Below are positions 17,339 through 26,431 of a stretch of DNA of 64,000 nt, piece after piece; the stretch's first letter is position 1; each line of letters begins with the position of its first letter. This DNA comes from Arcticibacter tournemirensis (GTDB taxonomy: Bacteria > Bacteroidota > Bacteroidia > Sphingobacteriales > Sphingobacteriaceae). The notes under the pieces were generated by a model. It was not told where the DNA came from, did not search any database, and saw nothing but the letters and a program-made list of their open reading frames with translations. The translations under genes and the position numbers were made by a program. The DNA lies in contig NZ_VFPL01000001.1 of the NCBI RefSeq assembly GCF_006716645.1, positions 682,001 through 746,000 on the forward strand, given 5' to 3'.

Positions 17339-17842
17339 ATGGGTAAAATTAGCAATCAGGTTGTACTTCAAAAACTGAGTGCAAGATTTGGCACTAAAAT
17401 TTTGCTTTCATCAGAACCACAAGGCCTTTTAACAATTGAGGCCGGGCGGAACGATATATTAGAAATTTTAACATTCCTGAAAGAGGACGGAGAGTTAAAT
17501 TTTAATTTTCTTACTGATATAACAGGGATCCATTATCCCGAAAGAGAATTGCCAATTGGCGTAATCTATCATCTTCACAGCTTCAGGAACAATGTACGTA
17601 TACGTATAAAAGTTTTTCTGGAAGATCAGAATCCTTCTATTCCTACGGCGACCGGCTTATGGCATGGGGCTAATTGGATGGAGAGGGAGACATATGACTT
17701 TTTTGGGGTGAATTTTGAAGGTCACCCAGATCTACGCCGTATTTTAAATGTGGACGATATGACGGTATTTCCGATGCGGAAAGAGTTTCCGCTTGAAGAT
17801 CCAAACCGTGCAGATAAAAAGGACTTTTACTTCGGAAGGTAA
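17339..17842 (+). CDS. nuoC: NADH dehydrogenase I subunit C
   Basis: Peripheral-arm 30-kDa subunit of complex I. The 167-aa protein contains the family signature region (WMERETYDFFGVNFEGHPDLRRIL near 110-133) and ends in the usual RKEFPLEDPNR motif. It is separate from nuoD, unlike the fused NuoCD of E. coli. It starts directly after the nuoB stop codon. Confidence 0.95.
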   Translation: MGKISNQVVLQKLSARFGTKILLSSEPQGLLTIEAGRNDILEILTFLKEDGELNFNFLTDITGIHYPERELPIGVIYHLHSFRNNVRIRIKVFLEDQNPSIPTATGLWHGANWMERETYDFFGVNFEGHPDLRRILNVDDMTVFPMRKEFPLEDPNRADKKDFYFGR

Positions 17843-17846
17843 AAAA

Positions 17847-19055
17847 ATGAATCAACCCGTAATCGTAAATAATCAGGAACGCAAAGAGACCACGACATTA
17901 AATCTTGGCCCAACACACCCTGCGACACATGGTGTGTTTCAGAATGTCTTGGAGATGGATGGAGAGCGTATCGTGAGTGGCGTTTCTACTATTGGATATA
18001 TTCACAGGGCATTTGAAAAAATAGCCGAACACAGGCCGTTTTACCAGATCACTCCTCTTACCGACAGGATGAACTATTGTTCATCGCCCATTAACAATAT
18101 GGGCTGGCATATGACGGTCGAGAAAATGCTTGGAATTAAAACGCCAAAGAGAGTGGACTATATGCGCGTTATTATTATGGAGCTGGCGCGTATTTCAGAC
18201 CATCTTATTTGTAACGGTATTTTAGGGGTAGACACGGGCGCTTATTCCGGCTTTTTATATTTAATGGAAAAGCGCGAGCATATTTACGAAATATACGAGG
18301 AGATATGCGGAGCGCGTTTAACCACGAATATTGGTCGTGTAGGTGGCTTTGAGCGTGATTTTAACGATATAGCCTGGACCAAGATCAGGAAATTTGTAAA
18401 AGATTATCCGCCTGTCCTGAAAGAGTTTGAAGAGTTGTTTACCCGTAACCGTATTTTCATGGATCGTACCCAGGGCGTTGGCGCTGTGGATGCGGAAACT
18501 GCTTTAAGCTACAGCTGGACCGGGCCGATTTTACGCGCATGCGGAGTGGATTATGATGTGAGGGTAAACGAGCCTTACAGTTCTTATGAAGATTTCGATT
18601 TTGATATTCCTGTTGGTACAACCGGAGATGTCTATGATCGCTATATGGTAAGGAACGAAGAAATGTATCAGAGTATCCGCATTATAGAGCAGGCTCTTGA
18701 TATGCTTGAACGTGAACCGAAGGGTGTCTTTCATGCGGATGTTCCTGAAATATTCCTTCCTCCGAAGGAAGAGGTTTATAACAATATGGAGGCCCTGATC
18801 TATCATTTTAAGATAGTTATGGGCGAAGTTGATAGTCCGAAGACAGAGGTTTACCACTGTGTGGAGGGTGCAAATGGCGAACTTGGTTTTTATCTTGTGA
18901 ATGACGGCGGGCGTACGCCTTACAGGCTTCATTTCCGCAGACCAAGCTTTATAAATTATCAGCTATATGCACCAATGAGTCGTGGAATGCTATTGTCTGA
19001 CGCGATTATCAATATGAGTAGTTTAAATGTGATTGCAGGAGAATTAGATGCTTAA
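17847..19055 (+). CDS. nuoD: NADH dehydrogenase I subunit D
   Basis: 49-kDa subunit that with NuoB forms the quinone-binding cavity. 402 aa from the ATG at 17847 (MNQPVIV); an in-frame upstream ATG at 17793 lies inside nuoC and was rejected. Signatures: LNLGPTHPATHGVFQNVLEM near 15-34 with the quinone-site histidine, and GELGFYLVNDGG near 345. The end overlaps nuoE by eight bases, suggesting translational coupling. Confidence 0.95.
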   Translation: MNQPVIVNNQERKETTTLNLGPTHPATHGVFQNVLEMDGERIVSGVSTIGYIHRAFEKIAEHRPFYQITPLTDRMNYCSSPINNMGWHMTVEKMLGIKTPKRVDYMRVIIMELARISDHLICNGILGVDTGAYSGFLYLMEKREHIYEIYEEICGARLTTNIGRVGGFERDFNDIAWTKIRKFVKDYPPVLKEFEELFTRNRIFMDRTQGVGAVDAETALSYSWTGPILRACGVDYDVRVNEPYSSYEDFDFDIPVGTTGDVYDRYMVRNEEMYQSIRIIEQALDMLEREPKGVFHADVPEIFLPPKEEVYNNMEALIYHFKIVMGEVDSPKTEVYHCVEGANGELGFYLVNDGGRTPYRLHFRRPSFINYQLYAPMSRGMLLSDAIINMSSLNVIAGELDA

Positions 19056-19584
19056 AATTTCTAACACAGAAGAAGTGATTTTCAGTCCTGAGCTTGTTAC
19101 TAAGTTCAACGAGATTGTTTCACGTTACCCGGAAGATAAGCAGAAGTCGGCTCTTCTTCCGATTCTTCACCTTGTTCAGGCGGAATATGGTTGGATCAGT
19201 ACACCTGCAATGGACAAGGTGGCCGAGTATCTCGATCTAAAGCCAATTGAGGTGTACGAGGTGGCAACGTTCTATACCATGTTCTTTCTGAAGCCCCAGG
19301 GTAAGTATGTCCTGGAAGTTTGCCGTACCGGGCCATGTTGTTTGGTTGGCGCAGAGAAGATAATGAAATATATTGAGCAAAAGCTAAATGTAAAAGAGGG
19401 AGAAGTAACTCCTGATGGATTATTTAGCTGGCGAGGAGTGGAATGCCTGGCAGCTTGTGGTACCGGACCTGTTTTACAGATTGGTCCCGAGTATACTTAT
19501 TACGAGAATCTGACCGAGGCAAAAGTAGATGAGTTAATTGATGGTTTACGTTTGAAAACAGCTGAAAATGCTCAAATGATATAA
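19048..19584 (+). CDS. nuoE: NADH dehydrogenase I subunit E
   Basis: 24-kDa subunit with a thioredoxin-like [2Fe-2S] domain (cluster N1a) in the NADH-oxidising module. The 178-aa protein carries the four-cysteine pattern CRTGPCC (about 91-97, first and sixth residues) and CLAACGTGP (about 132-140). Together with nuoF it forms the NADH-dehydrogenase tip, so this complex is expected to oxidise NADH itself, unlike Nuo sets that lack E and F. Confidence 0.95.
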   Translation: MLKISNTEEVIFSPELVTKFNEIVSRYPEDKQKSALLPILHLVQAEYGWISTPAMDKVAEYLDLKPIEVYEVATFYTMFFLKPQGKYVLEVCRTGPCCLVGAEKIMKYIEQKLNVKEGEVTPDGLFSWRGVECLAACGTGPVLQIGPEYTYYENLTEAKVDELIDGLRLKTAENAQMI

Positions 19585-19586
19585 AG

Positions 19587-20954
19587 ATGGGACGAAAGCT
19601 ATTATTAGAAAATATAAACGTTCCTGGCATCAACACTTTTGAAGTTTATCGTCAGAAAGGAGGCTATCGTGCTGTTGAGAAAGCGCTCAAAAGCATGTCT
19701 CCGGAGGATGTTGTAGAGGAAGTGAAGAAATCCGGTCTTCGGGGCCGTGGCGGGGCTGGTTTCCCTACCGGGATGAAATGGAGCTTCCTTGCAAAACCTG
19801 AAGGCAAGCCGCGTTATCTGGTATGTAATGGTGATGAATCTGAACCCGGAACCTTTAAAGACCGTTACCTGATGACTTATATCCCTCATCTTTTGATCGA
19901 GGGAATGATTGTTTCAAGTTATGCTTTAGGTGCCAATACTTCCTATATATATGTACGGGGGGAGATGATGCCTCAGATCCGTATCCTTGAGAAGGCAATC
20001 GCAGAAGCGAAGAATGCAGGTTTGCTCGGAAAAAATATACTGGGGTCGGGATACGATCTTGAATTATATGTACAGCCAGGAGGAGGGGCCTATATTTGTG
20101 GTGAAGAGACTGCACTTATTGAATCTCTTGAGGGCAAGCGTGGTAATCCAAGGATCAAACCTCCTTTCCCTGCGATATCAGGATTATACAACTGTCCTAC
20201 GGTTGTAAATAACGTTGAGTCGATTGCTGCGACTGTACCTATCATTAATGATGGCGCCGATGAGTATGCGAAGATGGGAATTGGAAGAAGTACAGGAACC
20301 AAACTGATATCAGCATCCGGAAACCTCAATAAGCCTGGTGTTTATGAAATTGAACTGGGTGTTTCCGTTGAAGAATTTATTTATTCTGATGAGTATTGCG
20401 GAGGCATAGCGAATGGTAAAAGGATGAAGGCCGTTGTAGCCGGTGGTTCGTCGGTTCCTATTCTTCCTGCTAATCTTATATTGAAGACCGCGAACGGCGA
20501 AAACCGGCTGATCACTTATGAGTCGCTCGCCGATGGAGGGTTCGCAACAGGAACAATGCTTGGGTCGGGTGGATTTGTGGTATTTGATGAGGACCAGTGT
20601 ATCGTTAGAAATACCTGGAATTATTCAAGGTTCTACCATCATGAAAGCTGCGGACAGTGTTCCCCATGCCGCGAAGGTACCGGCTGGATGGAAAAAGTTT
20701 TGCACCGATTGGAATATGGGCATGGTAAGTTAAGTGATATTGATTTGCTGGTTGATGTTTCAAAGAAAATAGAGGGTAATACAATTTGTCCTCTTGGTGA
20801 TGCAGCTGCATGGCCAGTTGCCAGTGCTATAAGGCATTTCAGGGACGAGTTTGAGTGGCATGTAACTCATCCGGACGAGGCGATGCAGAGAAATTATGGA
20901 TTGGCTCATTATGCGGATCCATTGCCAAAACCAGAGGGAGTTACAGCTAATTAA
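19587..20954 (+). CDS. nuoF: NADH dehydrogenase I subunit F
   Basis: 51-kDa subunit that binds NADH and FMN and holds cluster N3. The 455-aa protein shows the FMN/NADH glycine-rich motif GRGGAGFPTGMKW near 52, GAYICGEETALIES near 170, and the cluster ligands ESCGQCSPCREGT near 350 plus a later cysteine in NTICPLGDAAAWP. It starts three bases after nuoE. Confidence 0.96.
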   Translation: MGRKLLLENINVPGINTFEVYRQKGGYRAVEKALKSMSPEDVVEEVKKSGLRGRGGAGFPTGMKWSFLAKPEGKPRYLVCNGDESEPGTFKDRYLMTYIPHLLIEGMIVSSYALGANTSYIYVRGEMMPQIRILEKAIAEAKNAGLLGKNILGSGYDLELYVQPGGGAYICGEETALIESLEGKRGNPRIKPPFPAISGLYNCPTVVNNVESIAATVPIINDGADEYAKMGIGRSTGTKLISASGNLNKPGVYEIELGVSVEEFIYSDEYCGGIANGKRMKAVVAGGSSVPILPANLILKTANGENRLITYESLADGGFATGTMLGSGGFVVFDEDQCIVRNTWNYSRFYHHESCGQCSPCREGTGWMEKVLHRLEYGHGKLSDIDLLVDVSKKIEGNTICPLGDAAAWPVASAIRHFRDEFEWHVTHPDEAMQRNYGLAHYADPLPKPEGVTAN

Positions 20955-20975
20955 TTTAAAGAAGGAATCTTTAAC

Positions 20976-21980
20976 ATGTCTGATAAAGTTAAAGTAACAA
21001 TAGACGGGATTAGTATAGAGGTGGAGCCGGGTACGAGCATTTTAAATGCTGCCAGGCAGATCGGAGGGGATATTGTTCCTCCTGCTATGTGTTATTATTC
21101 TAAGCTGCAAGGCAGCGGGGGTAAATGCCGCACCTGTCTTGTAAAAGTAAGCAAGGGTTCTGAGAAAGATCCAAGGCCTATGCCAAAACTGGTGGCTTCC
21201 TGCCGCACAACGGTTATGGAAGGTATGGAGGTTCAGAATATTACGTCGTCTGAAGTATTGGAGGCGCGCAAAGGCGTTGTCGAAATGCTCCTCATTAATC
21301 ACCCCCTCGATTGCCCTATATGTGACCAGGCGGGTGAATGCCATTTGCAGGACTTATCTTATGAACACGGAACGGAATCTACGCGCTACGAATTTGAACG
21401 CAGGACCTTTGACCGTATCGATATAGGTGATAAGATACAGCTGCATATGACACGTTGCATTCTGTGTTACCGTTGTGTTTATGTTGCTGATCAGATTACA
21501 GATAACCGTGTTCATGGAATTTTAGGACGGGGCGATGCTGCTGAAATATCTACCTATATAGAAAAGGCGATCGAAAATGATTTTTCGGGCAATGTAATTG
21601 ATGTTTGTCCGGTAGGTGCTCTTACCGATAAGACATTCAGGTTCAAGAACCGGGTATGGTTTACAAAGCCAGTAGACGCTCATCGCGATTGTCCGAAGTG
21701 TTCAGGGAAGGTGACTTTGTGGTATAAGGGCGAAGATGTAATACGTGTAACTGCACGAAAAGATGAGTATGGTGAAGCAGAAGAGTTTATTTGTAATGAT
21801 TGTCGTTTCGAAACAAAGAAGACAAGTGACTGGGTAATCGAAGGACCACGGCGTATTTCGCCTCATTCTGTTATTTCAGCCAATCATTATGAACAACTGA
21901 ATCCGCCATCAGTAATAAGAACTAACCCTGCTTTGTTAGAATCGAATAAAGAAGAGTTTGAACGAATAACGAGACTTTAA
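20976..21980 (+). CDS. nuoG: NADH dehydrogenase I subunit G, short form
   Basis: Iron-sulfur subunit of the NADH module. At 334 aa it is far shorter than the 680-900 aa of E. coli-type NuoG because the large molybdopterin-oxidoreductase-like domain is absent. All N-terminal ligands are present: [2Fe-2S] C39, C51, C54, C76; His-Cys3 cluster H109, C113, C116, C122; [4Fe-4S] C161, C164, C167, C211. A further two CxxC pairs (C239/C242, C273/C276) could hold an N7-like cluster. The stop overlaps the nuoH start (TAATG), so this is not a frameshift remnant. I believe the short form is usual in this phylum. Confidence 0.9.
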   Translation: MSDKVKVTIDGISIEVEPGTSILNAARQIGGDIVPPAMCYYSKLQGSGGKCRTCLVKVSKGSEKDPRPMPKLVASCRTTVMEGMEVQNITSSEVLEARKGVVEMLLINHPLDCPICDQAGECHLQDLSYEHGTESTRYEFERRTFDRIDIGDKIQLHMTRCILCYRCVYVADQITDNRVHGILGRGDAAEISTYIEKAIENDFSGNVIDVCPVGALTDKTFRFKNRVWFTKPVDAHRDCPKCSGKVTLWYKGEDVIRVTARKDEYGEAEEFICNDCRFETKKTSDWVIEGPRRISPHSVISANHYEQLNPPSVIRTNPALLESNKEEFERITRL

Positions 21981-23029
21981 TGGAATTAGCATTTGTTATA
22001 GAAAAGTTTGTATTAGTAACAGTAATTTTCCTGATTACATTGGGTATTGCTGCTTATTCCACTTTAGCTGAGAGGAAAATAGCAGGCTATATTCAAGGAA
22101 GGATCGGGCCGCACAGAGCTGGCCCGGGAGGGCTGTTACAACCTCTCGCAGACGGCGGGAAGATGTTCTTTAAAGAGGAGATCATCCCATCGGAATCGAA
22201 TCATTTTCTATTCATAGCGGGTCCGTCACTTGCTTTGTTGACGGCGAGTATCGGAAGTGCTGTGATTCCATGGGGGAAAGTGCTGACCATAGGAGGGAGA
22301 GCTATCGAACTTCAGGTGGCAGATATTAACGTTGGTCTGCTTTACATTTTCGGTGTGGTGTCTCTGGGCGTTTATGGTGTAATGATCGGAGGCTGGGCTT
22401 CAAACAATAAATATTCGCTAATGGGCGCTATCCGCGCAGCTTCGCAGAATATCAGTTATGAAATAGCCATGGGGCTTTCAATTATTGCTCTGCTGATGAT
22501 CACCGGAACATTATCCTTAAAGGGTATTGCAGCGCAGCAAGAAGGATTTTGGGCTGATGGATGGTTTACATGGAATGTATTTAAACAACCTCTGAGTTTT
22601 TTGATTTTCATTGTCTGCGCTTTTGCCGAATGTAACCGCACTCCTTTTGACCTTCCTGAAAGTGAAAATGAACTGGTGGCAGGTTATCATACTGAATATT
22701 CGGGATTTAAGCTGGGCGCATACCTCTTTTCTGAATATATTAACATGTTCGTTTCTTCAGCGGTTATGTCTACCCTCTATTTTGGCGGATATAACTTCCC
22801 TTTCATGAACGATCTGGGATTGTCGGACAATGTTATTGCGCTTCTTGGAATTGTATTTCTTTTTGGAAAAATATTCTTCTTTATTTTCTTTTTTATGTGG
22901 ATACGCTGGACCATCCCGCGTTTCCGTTATGACCAGTTAATGAATTTGGGGTGGAAGGTCCTTATTCCCCTGGCAATAGCAAATATTGTAATTACAGGGA
23001 TCTGGATGACAGTTAAAGATTTAATTTAA
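21980..23029 (+). CDS. nuoH: NADH dehydrogenase I subunit H
   Basis: Membrane subunit at the junction of the two arms, lining the quinone channel. The 349-aa protein has about eight membrane spans and the family stretches AERKIAGYIQGRIGPHRAGP (near 31-50) and AECNRTPFDLPESENELVAG-type sequence near 214-233, whose acidic residues couple quinone chemistry to proton movement. Start overlaps the nuoG stop by one base. Confidence 0.96.
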   Translation: MELAFVIEKFVLVTVIFLITLGIAAYSTLAERKIAGYIQGRIGPHRAGPGGLLQPLADGGKMFFKEEIIPSESNHFLFIAGPSLALLTASIGSAVIPWGKVLTIGGRAIELQVADINVGLLYIFGVVSLGVYGVMIGGWASNNKYSLMGAIRAASQNISYEIAMGLSIIALLMITGTLSLKGIAAQQEGFWADGWFTWNVFKQPLSFLIFIVCAFAECNRTPFDLPESENELVAGYHTEYSGFKLGAYLFSEYINMFVSSAVMSTLYFGGYNFPFMNDLGLSDNVIALLGIVFLFGKIFFFIFFFMWIRWTIPRFRYDQLMNLGWKVLIPLAIANIVITGIWMTVKDLI

Positions 23030-23059
23030 TAAGGCGGGTGCTTTATATAAAGCTATTTT

Positions 23060-23557
23060 ATGGAATCACTAAGTAACAGAAAGAAAGTATTAGAGCAAAA
23101 ACCGATGAGTTTTGGAGAAAGGATTTATCTGCCTTCTATACTTACTGGTTTGGCTATAACTTTTAAACATATATTTAAAAAGAGGGAAACGATTTTTTAC
23201 CCCGAACAGGAAAGGCCTATGTCTGAAAACTGGCGTGGTTTACATTCGCTGAAGAGAGACGAGCAAGGTCGCGAAAGGTGTACGGCATGTGGCCTGTGTG
23301 CTTTAGCTTGTCCGGCTGAAGCGATAACGATGACGGCAGCTGAACGTAAAAAGGGTGAAGAGAACTTGTACAGGGAAGAAAAATACGCGGCAGTATACGA
23401 GATAAATATGCTTCGTTGTATCTTCTGCGGTTTGTGCGAGGAGGCTTGTCCTAAGGAGGCTATTTATCTTGACGGGCCGTTTCTGGAGGCAGATTATGTG
23501 AGGAAGGATTTTATCTTCGGTAAAGATAAACTGGTTGAAGCTCCATTGAAATCGTAA
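23060..23557 (+). CDS. nuoI: NADH dehydrogenase I subunit I
   Basis: Ferredoxin-like subunit with two [4Fe-4S] clusters (N6a, N6b) connecting the NADH module to NuoB. The 165-aa protein has the two cluster motifs CTACGLCALACP (near 74-85) and CIFCGLCEEACP (near 121-132). A promoter-like box follows in the gap before nuoJ. Confidence 0.96.
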   Translation: MESLSNRKKVLEQKPMSFGERIYLPSILTGLAITFKHIFKKRETIFYPEQERPMSENWRGLHSLKRDEQGRERCTACGLCALACPAEAITMTAAERKKGEENLYREEKYAAVYEINMLRCIFCGLCEEACPKEAIYLDGPFLEADYVRKDFIFGKDKLVEAPLKS

Positions 23558-23564
23558 AAAATCA

Positions 23565-23572
23565 TACCTTTG
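23565..23572 (+). promoter_or_regulatory. internal promoter -7 box before nuoJ
   Basis: TACCTTTG is a full TAnnTTTG match in the 57-base nuoI-nuoJ gap, with TTG 16 bases upstream as a possible -33 element. It could add transcription for the membrane-arm genes nuoJ-N. Confidence 0.45.
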
Positions 23573-23614
23573 ACCTCTATTTTCCAACAGGGTGAAGTAA
23601 AACCATAGAATTTA

Positions 23615-24112
23615 ATGAGCTTATTCTATTTAATTGCTTTTTTATCAGTCTTTTTTTCATTGCTGGTAATTTTTTCAAAAAATCCGGTATACAGCGTTCT
23701 GTATCTTATTATCACGTTTTTTACGTTCACGATTCATTATGTTTTGCTGAATGCTCAGTTTCTGGCAATTGTAAACTTTATTGTTTACATGGGAGCAATC
23801 ATGGTTCTATTTCTGTTTGTACTGATGTTGTTGAATCTGAATAAAGAATCGGAACCGATGAAATCGAATCTGATTAAGATAGCGGGAGTAGTTGCGGGGA
23901 TGTGTTTACTGGTTACTCTGGCAGGATCCGTAAAATTGTTAAATATTTCCGATCCTCTGGTGTTAAAGAATCCTGACATCGGGCTTGTTCAGAATCTGGG
24001 AAAAGTTTTATTCAAAGAATTTCTTTTGCCTTTTGAAGTCTCTTCACTTTTGCTGCTGGCAGCGATGGTAGGGGCTGTATTGCTGGCTAAAAAGGATCCA
24101 AAAAAAGTATAA
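23615..24112 (+). CDS. nuoJ: NADH dehydrogenase I subunit J
   Basis: Membrane-arm subunit with five hydrophobic spans in 165 aa. The third, containing FIVYMGAIMVLFLFVLML (near 56-74), is the family's conserved helix involved in coupling. The stop overlaps the nuoK start by one base, as in many nuo operons. Confidence 0.93.
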   Translation: MSLFYLIAFLSVFFSLLVIFSKNPVYSVLYLIITFFTFTIHYVLLNAQFLAIVNFIVYMGAIMVLFLFVLMLLNLNKESEPMKSNLIKIAGVVAGMCLLVTLAGSVKLLNISDPLVLKNPDIGLVQNLGKVLFKEFLLPFEVSSLLLLAAMVGAVLLAKKDPKKV

Positions 24113-24441
24113 TGGAAACTGTAACTCAAACAATTCAGGGCGTACCTCTAAATCATTATATTTTGTTGAGCGCCATTATTTTCTCGATAGGCGTGATGGG
24201 AGTGCTGATAAGGAGAAATGCCATTGTGATTTTCATGTCTGTGGAATTGATGCTTAATGCTGTCAATCTGCTACTGACTGCTTTTTCTGCTTATTGGGGA
24301 GATGCCTCAGGGCAGGTATTTGTGTTTTTTATAATGGCACTTGCTGCAGCGGAAGTTGCTGTTGGACTAGCTATTATTGTAATGATTTACAGGAACACAA
24401 ACTCTACAGATGTAAATGTACTGAACAGGTTAAAATGGTAA
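24112..24441 (+). CDS. nuoK: NADH dehydrogenase I subunit K
   Basis: Small membrane-arm subunit (109 aa, three spans) with the conserved glutamate in FMSVELMLNAVNL (near 42-54) and the second acidic site in AAAEVAVGLAI. These glutamates belong to the proton path. An in-register 57-base gap leads to nuoL. Confidence 0.94.
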   Translation: METVTQTIQGVPLNHYILLSAIIFSIGVMGVLIRRNAIVIFMSVELMLNAVNLLLTAFSAYWGDASGQVFVFFIMALAAAEVAVGLAIIVMIYRNTNSTDVNVLNRLKW

Positions 24442-24498
24442 GCTGCAGTCTTGAAGAGTTTAAATAACAATAAATAAACATTTATACGAATAGCATTC

Positions 24499-26409
24499 AT
24501 GTTGATAAATTTAGTCTGGTTGGTTCCTTTGTTCCCATTATTAGGATTCCTCATTAACGGGATAGGCAGGAATTTTTTGCCAAAGAGTATTGTTGGATTA
24601 ATTGGATGTCTGGCGGTTCTGCTGTCTTTTGGAGTAAGTGCCGGGATATTCTACGAGTTAAGTGAATCAAGTGCTACATCGTATCACCAGCCCTTGTTCA
24701 GCTGGATAAATGCAGGGAACCTTTCTATTGCTTTTGCCTTCCAGGTAGACCATCTAAGCTCACTGATGATGCTTGTGGTAACCGGAGTAGGCTTTCTGAT
24801 ACATATTTATTCTATTGGATACATGCATAACGATAAGGGTTATGCTAAATTCTTTTCGTATCTGAATCTCTTTATCTTTTTCATGCTCCTGCTGGTACTC
24901 GGATCAAACTACGTTGTAATGTTTATCGGCTGGGAAGGGGTAGGTTTATGCTCTTATCTCCTTATTGGTTTCTGGTATAAAAATGATTCATATTCGAGTG
25001 CTGCCAGAAAAGCTTTTGTAATGAATAGGATTGGCGACTTAGGGTTTCTGATAGCTGTATTTCTGATATTCCGTTACTTCGGTAGCGTGGAGTTTGGTGA
25101 CGTTTTTGCAAAAGCTGCTTTAATGCCTGCCGGTGCTCCTGTACTGGTATTAATTACGCTTCTGCTATTTGTTGGTGCTACCGGAAAATCTGCTCAGATC
25201 CCACTTTTTACATGGTTGCCCGATGCTATGGCTGGTCCAACGCCCGTTTCTGCATTGATACATGCGGCTACGATGGTAACCGCGGGCATCTATATGATTG
25301 CGCGCTCTAATATCCTCTTTACTCTTTCGCCGGTGACAATGGATGTAGTAGCTATTATAGGTCTCGCTACCGCAATTCTCGCAGCAACCATTGCAATCAC
25401 CCAAACAGATATTAAGAAAGTACTTGCGTATTCTACGGTTTCTCAACTAGGGTATATGTTTCTCGGACTTGGCGTAGGTGCTTATACCGGTGCCTTCTTT
25501 CATGTAATTACACATGCCTTCTTTAAAGCGTTACTCTTCCTTGGAGCGGGTTCGGTTATCCATGCAATGAGCAACGAGCAGGATCTGCGACTTATGGGTG
25601 GATTAAGAAAGAAGCTGCCTGTAACATTCTTCACTATGCTTGCCGGCACGATTGCAATTTCCGGTATTCCTCCATTCTCTGGGTTTTTCTCCAAGGATGA
25701 AATTCTGGCGCATGTTTATGAGCATAATAAGATATTCTGGATCATTGGCGTAATTGGAGCGATGTTGACATCCTTCTATATGTTCAGAATGGTTTATCTT
25801 ACATTTTATGGTAAATTCAGAGGTACGCATGAACAGGAGCATCATCTGCACGAGTCGCCTCCTTCGATGACCATTCCTTTAATTGTGCTTGCTGTGTTAT
25901 CCGTAGTTGGAGGGGTTATTGGAATTCCGGAAGTGTTGGGTGGGCATCATTGGCTTGCAGGATATCTTGCTCCGGTCTTTGCAATGTCGACTGCTAAAGG
26001 AACAGCTCTTGCTCTCGAGCACAGTACCGAATACCTTCTTATGGCGGTATCGGTTGGAGGTGCTATTATTGCGGCAGTAATTGCCTATGTTAAATATGTT
26101 GCTAAGCGTCATGTGCCGGCTTCCGATCACGCTGAACGGGGAATACTGGCGCGGATATCATATAACAAGTATTATATCGATGAGATCTATAATGCTGTTG
26201 TTACCAAACCTTTAGATTTTTTATCAGGGTTTTTCTACAAAATTATTGATAAGGCAGCTATAGACGGGATAGTTAACGGATTAGGTAAAGCGACAAGCCT
26301 TGCAGGAAGAGGCTTAAGGTTACTGCAGGCAGGCAATATTGGCTTCTATCTGTTTATGATGGTTGCAGGCATTATTGCTTTGCTCTTATATGGATTTTAT
26401 AAAATATAA
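24499..26409 (+). CDS. nuoL: NADH dehydrogenase I subunit L
   Basis: Distal antiporter-like proton pump of complex I. The 636-aa protein has about 15-16 spans including the long lateral helix at the C terminus. Recognisable stretches: GWEGVGLCSYLLIGFW near 144, LPDAMAGPTPVSALIHAATM near 240 (lysine/histidine channel region) and ISGIPPFSGFFSKDEI near 388. Confidence 0.96.
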   Translation: MLINLVWLVPLFPLLGFLINGIGRNFLPKSIVGLIGCLAVLLSFGVSAGIFYELSESSATSYHQPLFSWINAGNLSIAFAFQVDHLSSLMMLVVTGVGFLIHIYSIGYMHNDKGYAKFFSYLNLFIFFMLLLVLGSNYVVMFIGWEGVGLCSYLLIGFWYKNDSYSSAARKAFVMNRIGDLGFLIAVFLIFRYFGSVEFGDVFAKAALMPAGAPVLVLITLLLFVGATGKSAQIPLFTWLPDAMAGPTPVSALIHAATMVTAGIYMIARSNILFTLSPVTMDVVAIIGLATAILAATIAITQTDIKKVLAYSTVSQLGYMFLGLGVGAYTGAFFHVITHAFFKALLFLGAGSVIHAMSNEQDLRLMGGLRKKLPVTFFTMLAGTIAISGIPPFSGFFSKDEILAHVYEHNKIFWIIGVIGAMLTSFYMFRMVYLTFYGKFRGTHEQEHHLHESPPSMTIPLIVLAVLSVVGGVIGIPEVLGGHHWLAGYLAPVFAMSTAKGTALALEHSTEYLLMAVSVGGAIIAAVIAYVKYVAKRHVPASDHAERGILARISYNKYYIDEIYNAVVTKPLDFLSGFFYKIIDKAAIDGIVNGLGKATSLAGRGLRLLQAGNIGFYLFMMVAGIIALLLYGFYKI

Positions 26410-26431
26410 CGGGAGGGATAAGAAATAATAA

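Noticed and set aside
20976-21980. NuoG truncated by a frameshift
   Set aside because: The stop overlaps the nuoH start in TAATG, leaving no room for a lost remainder, and all cluster ligands are intact.
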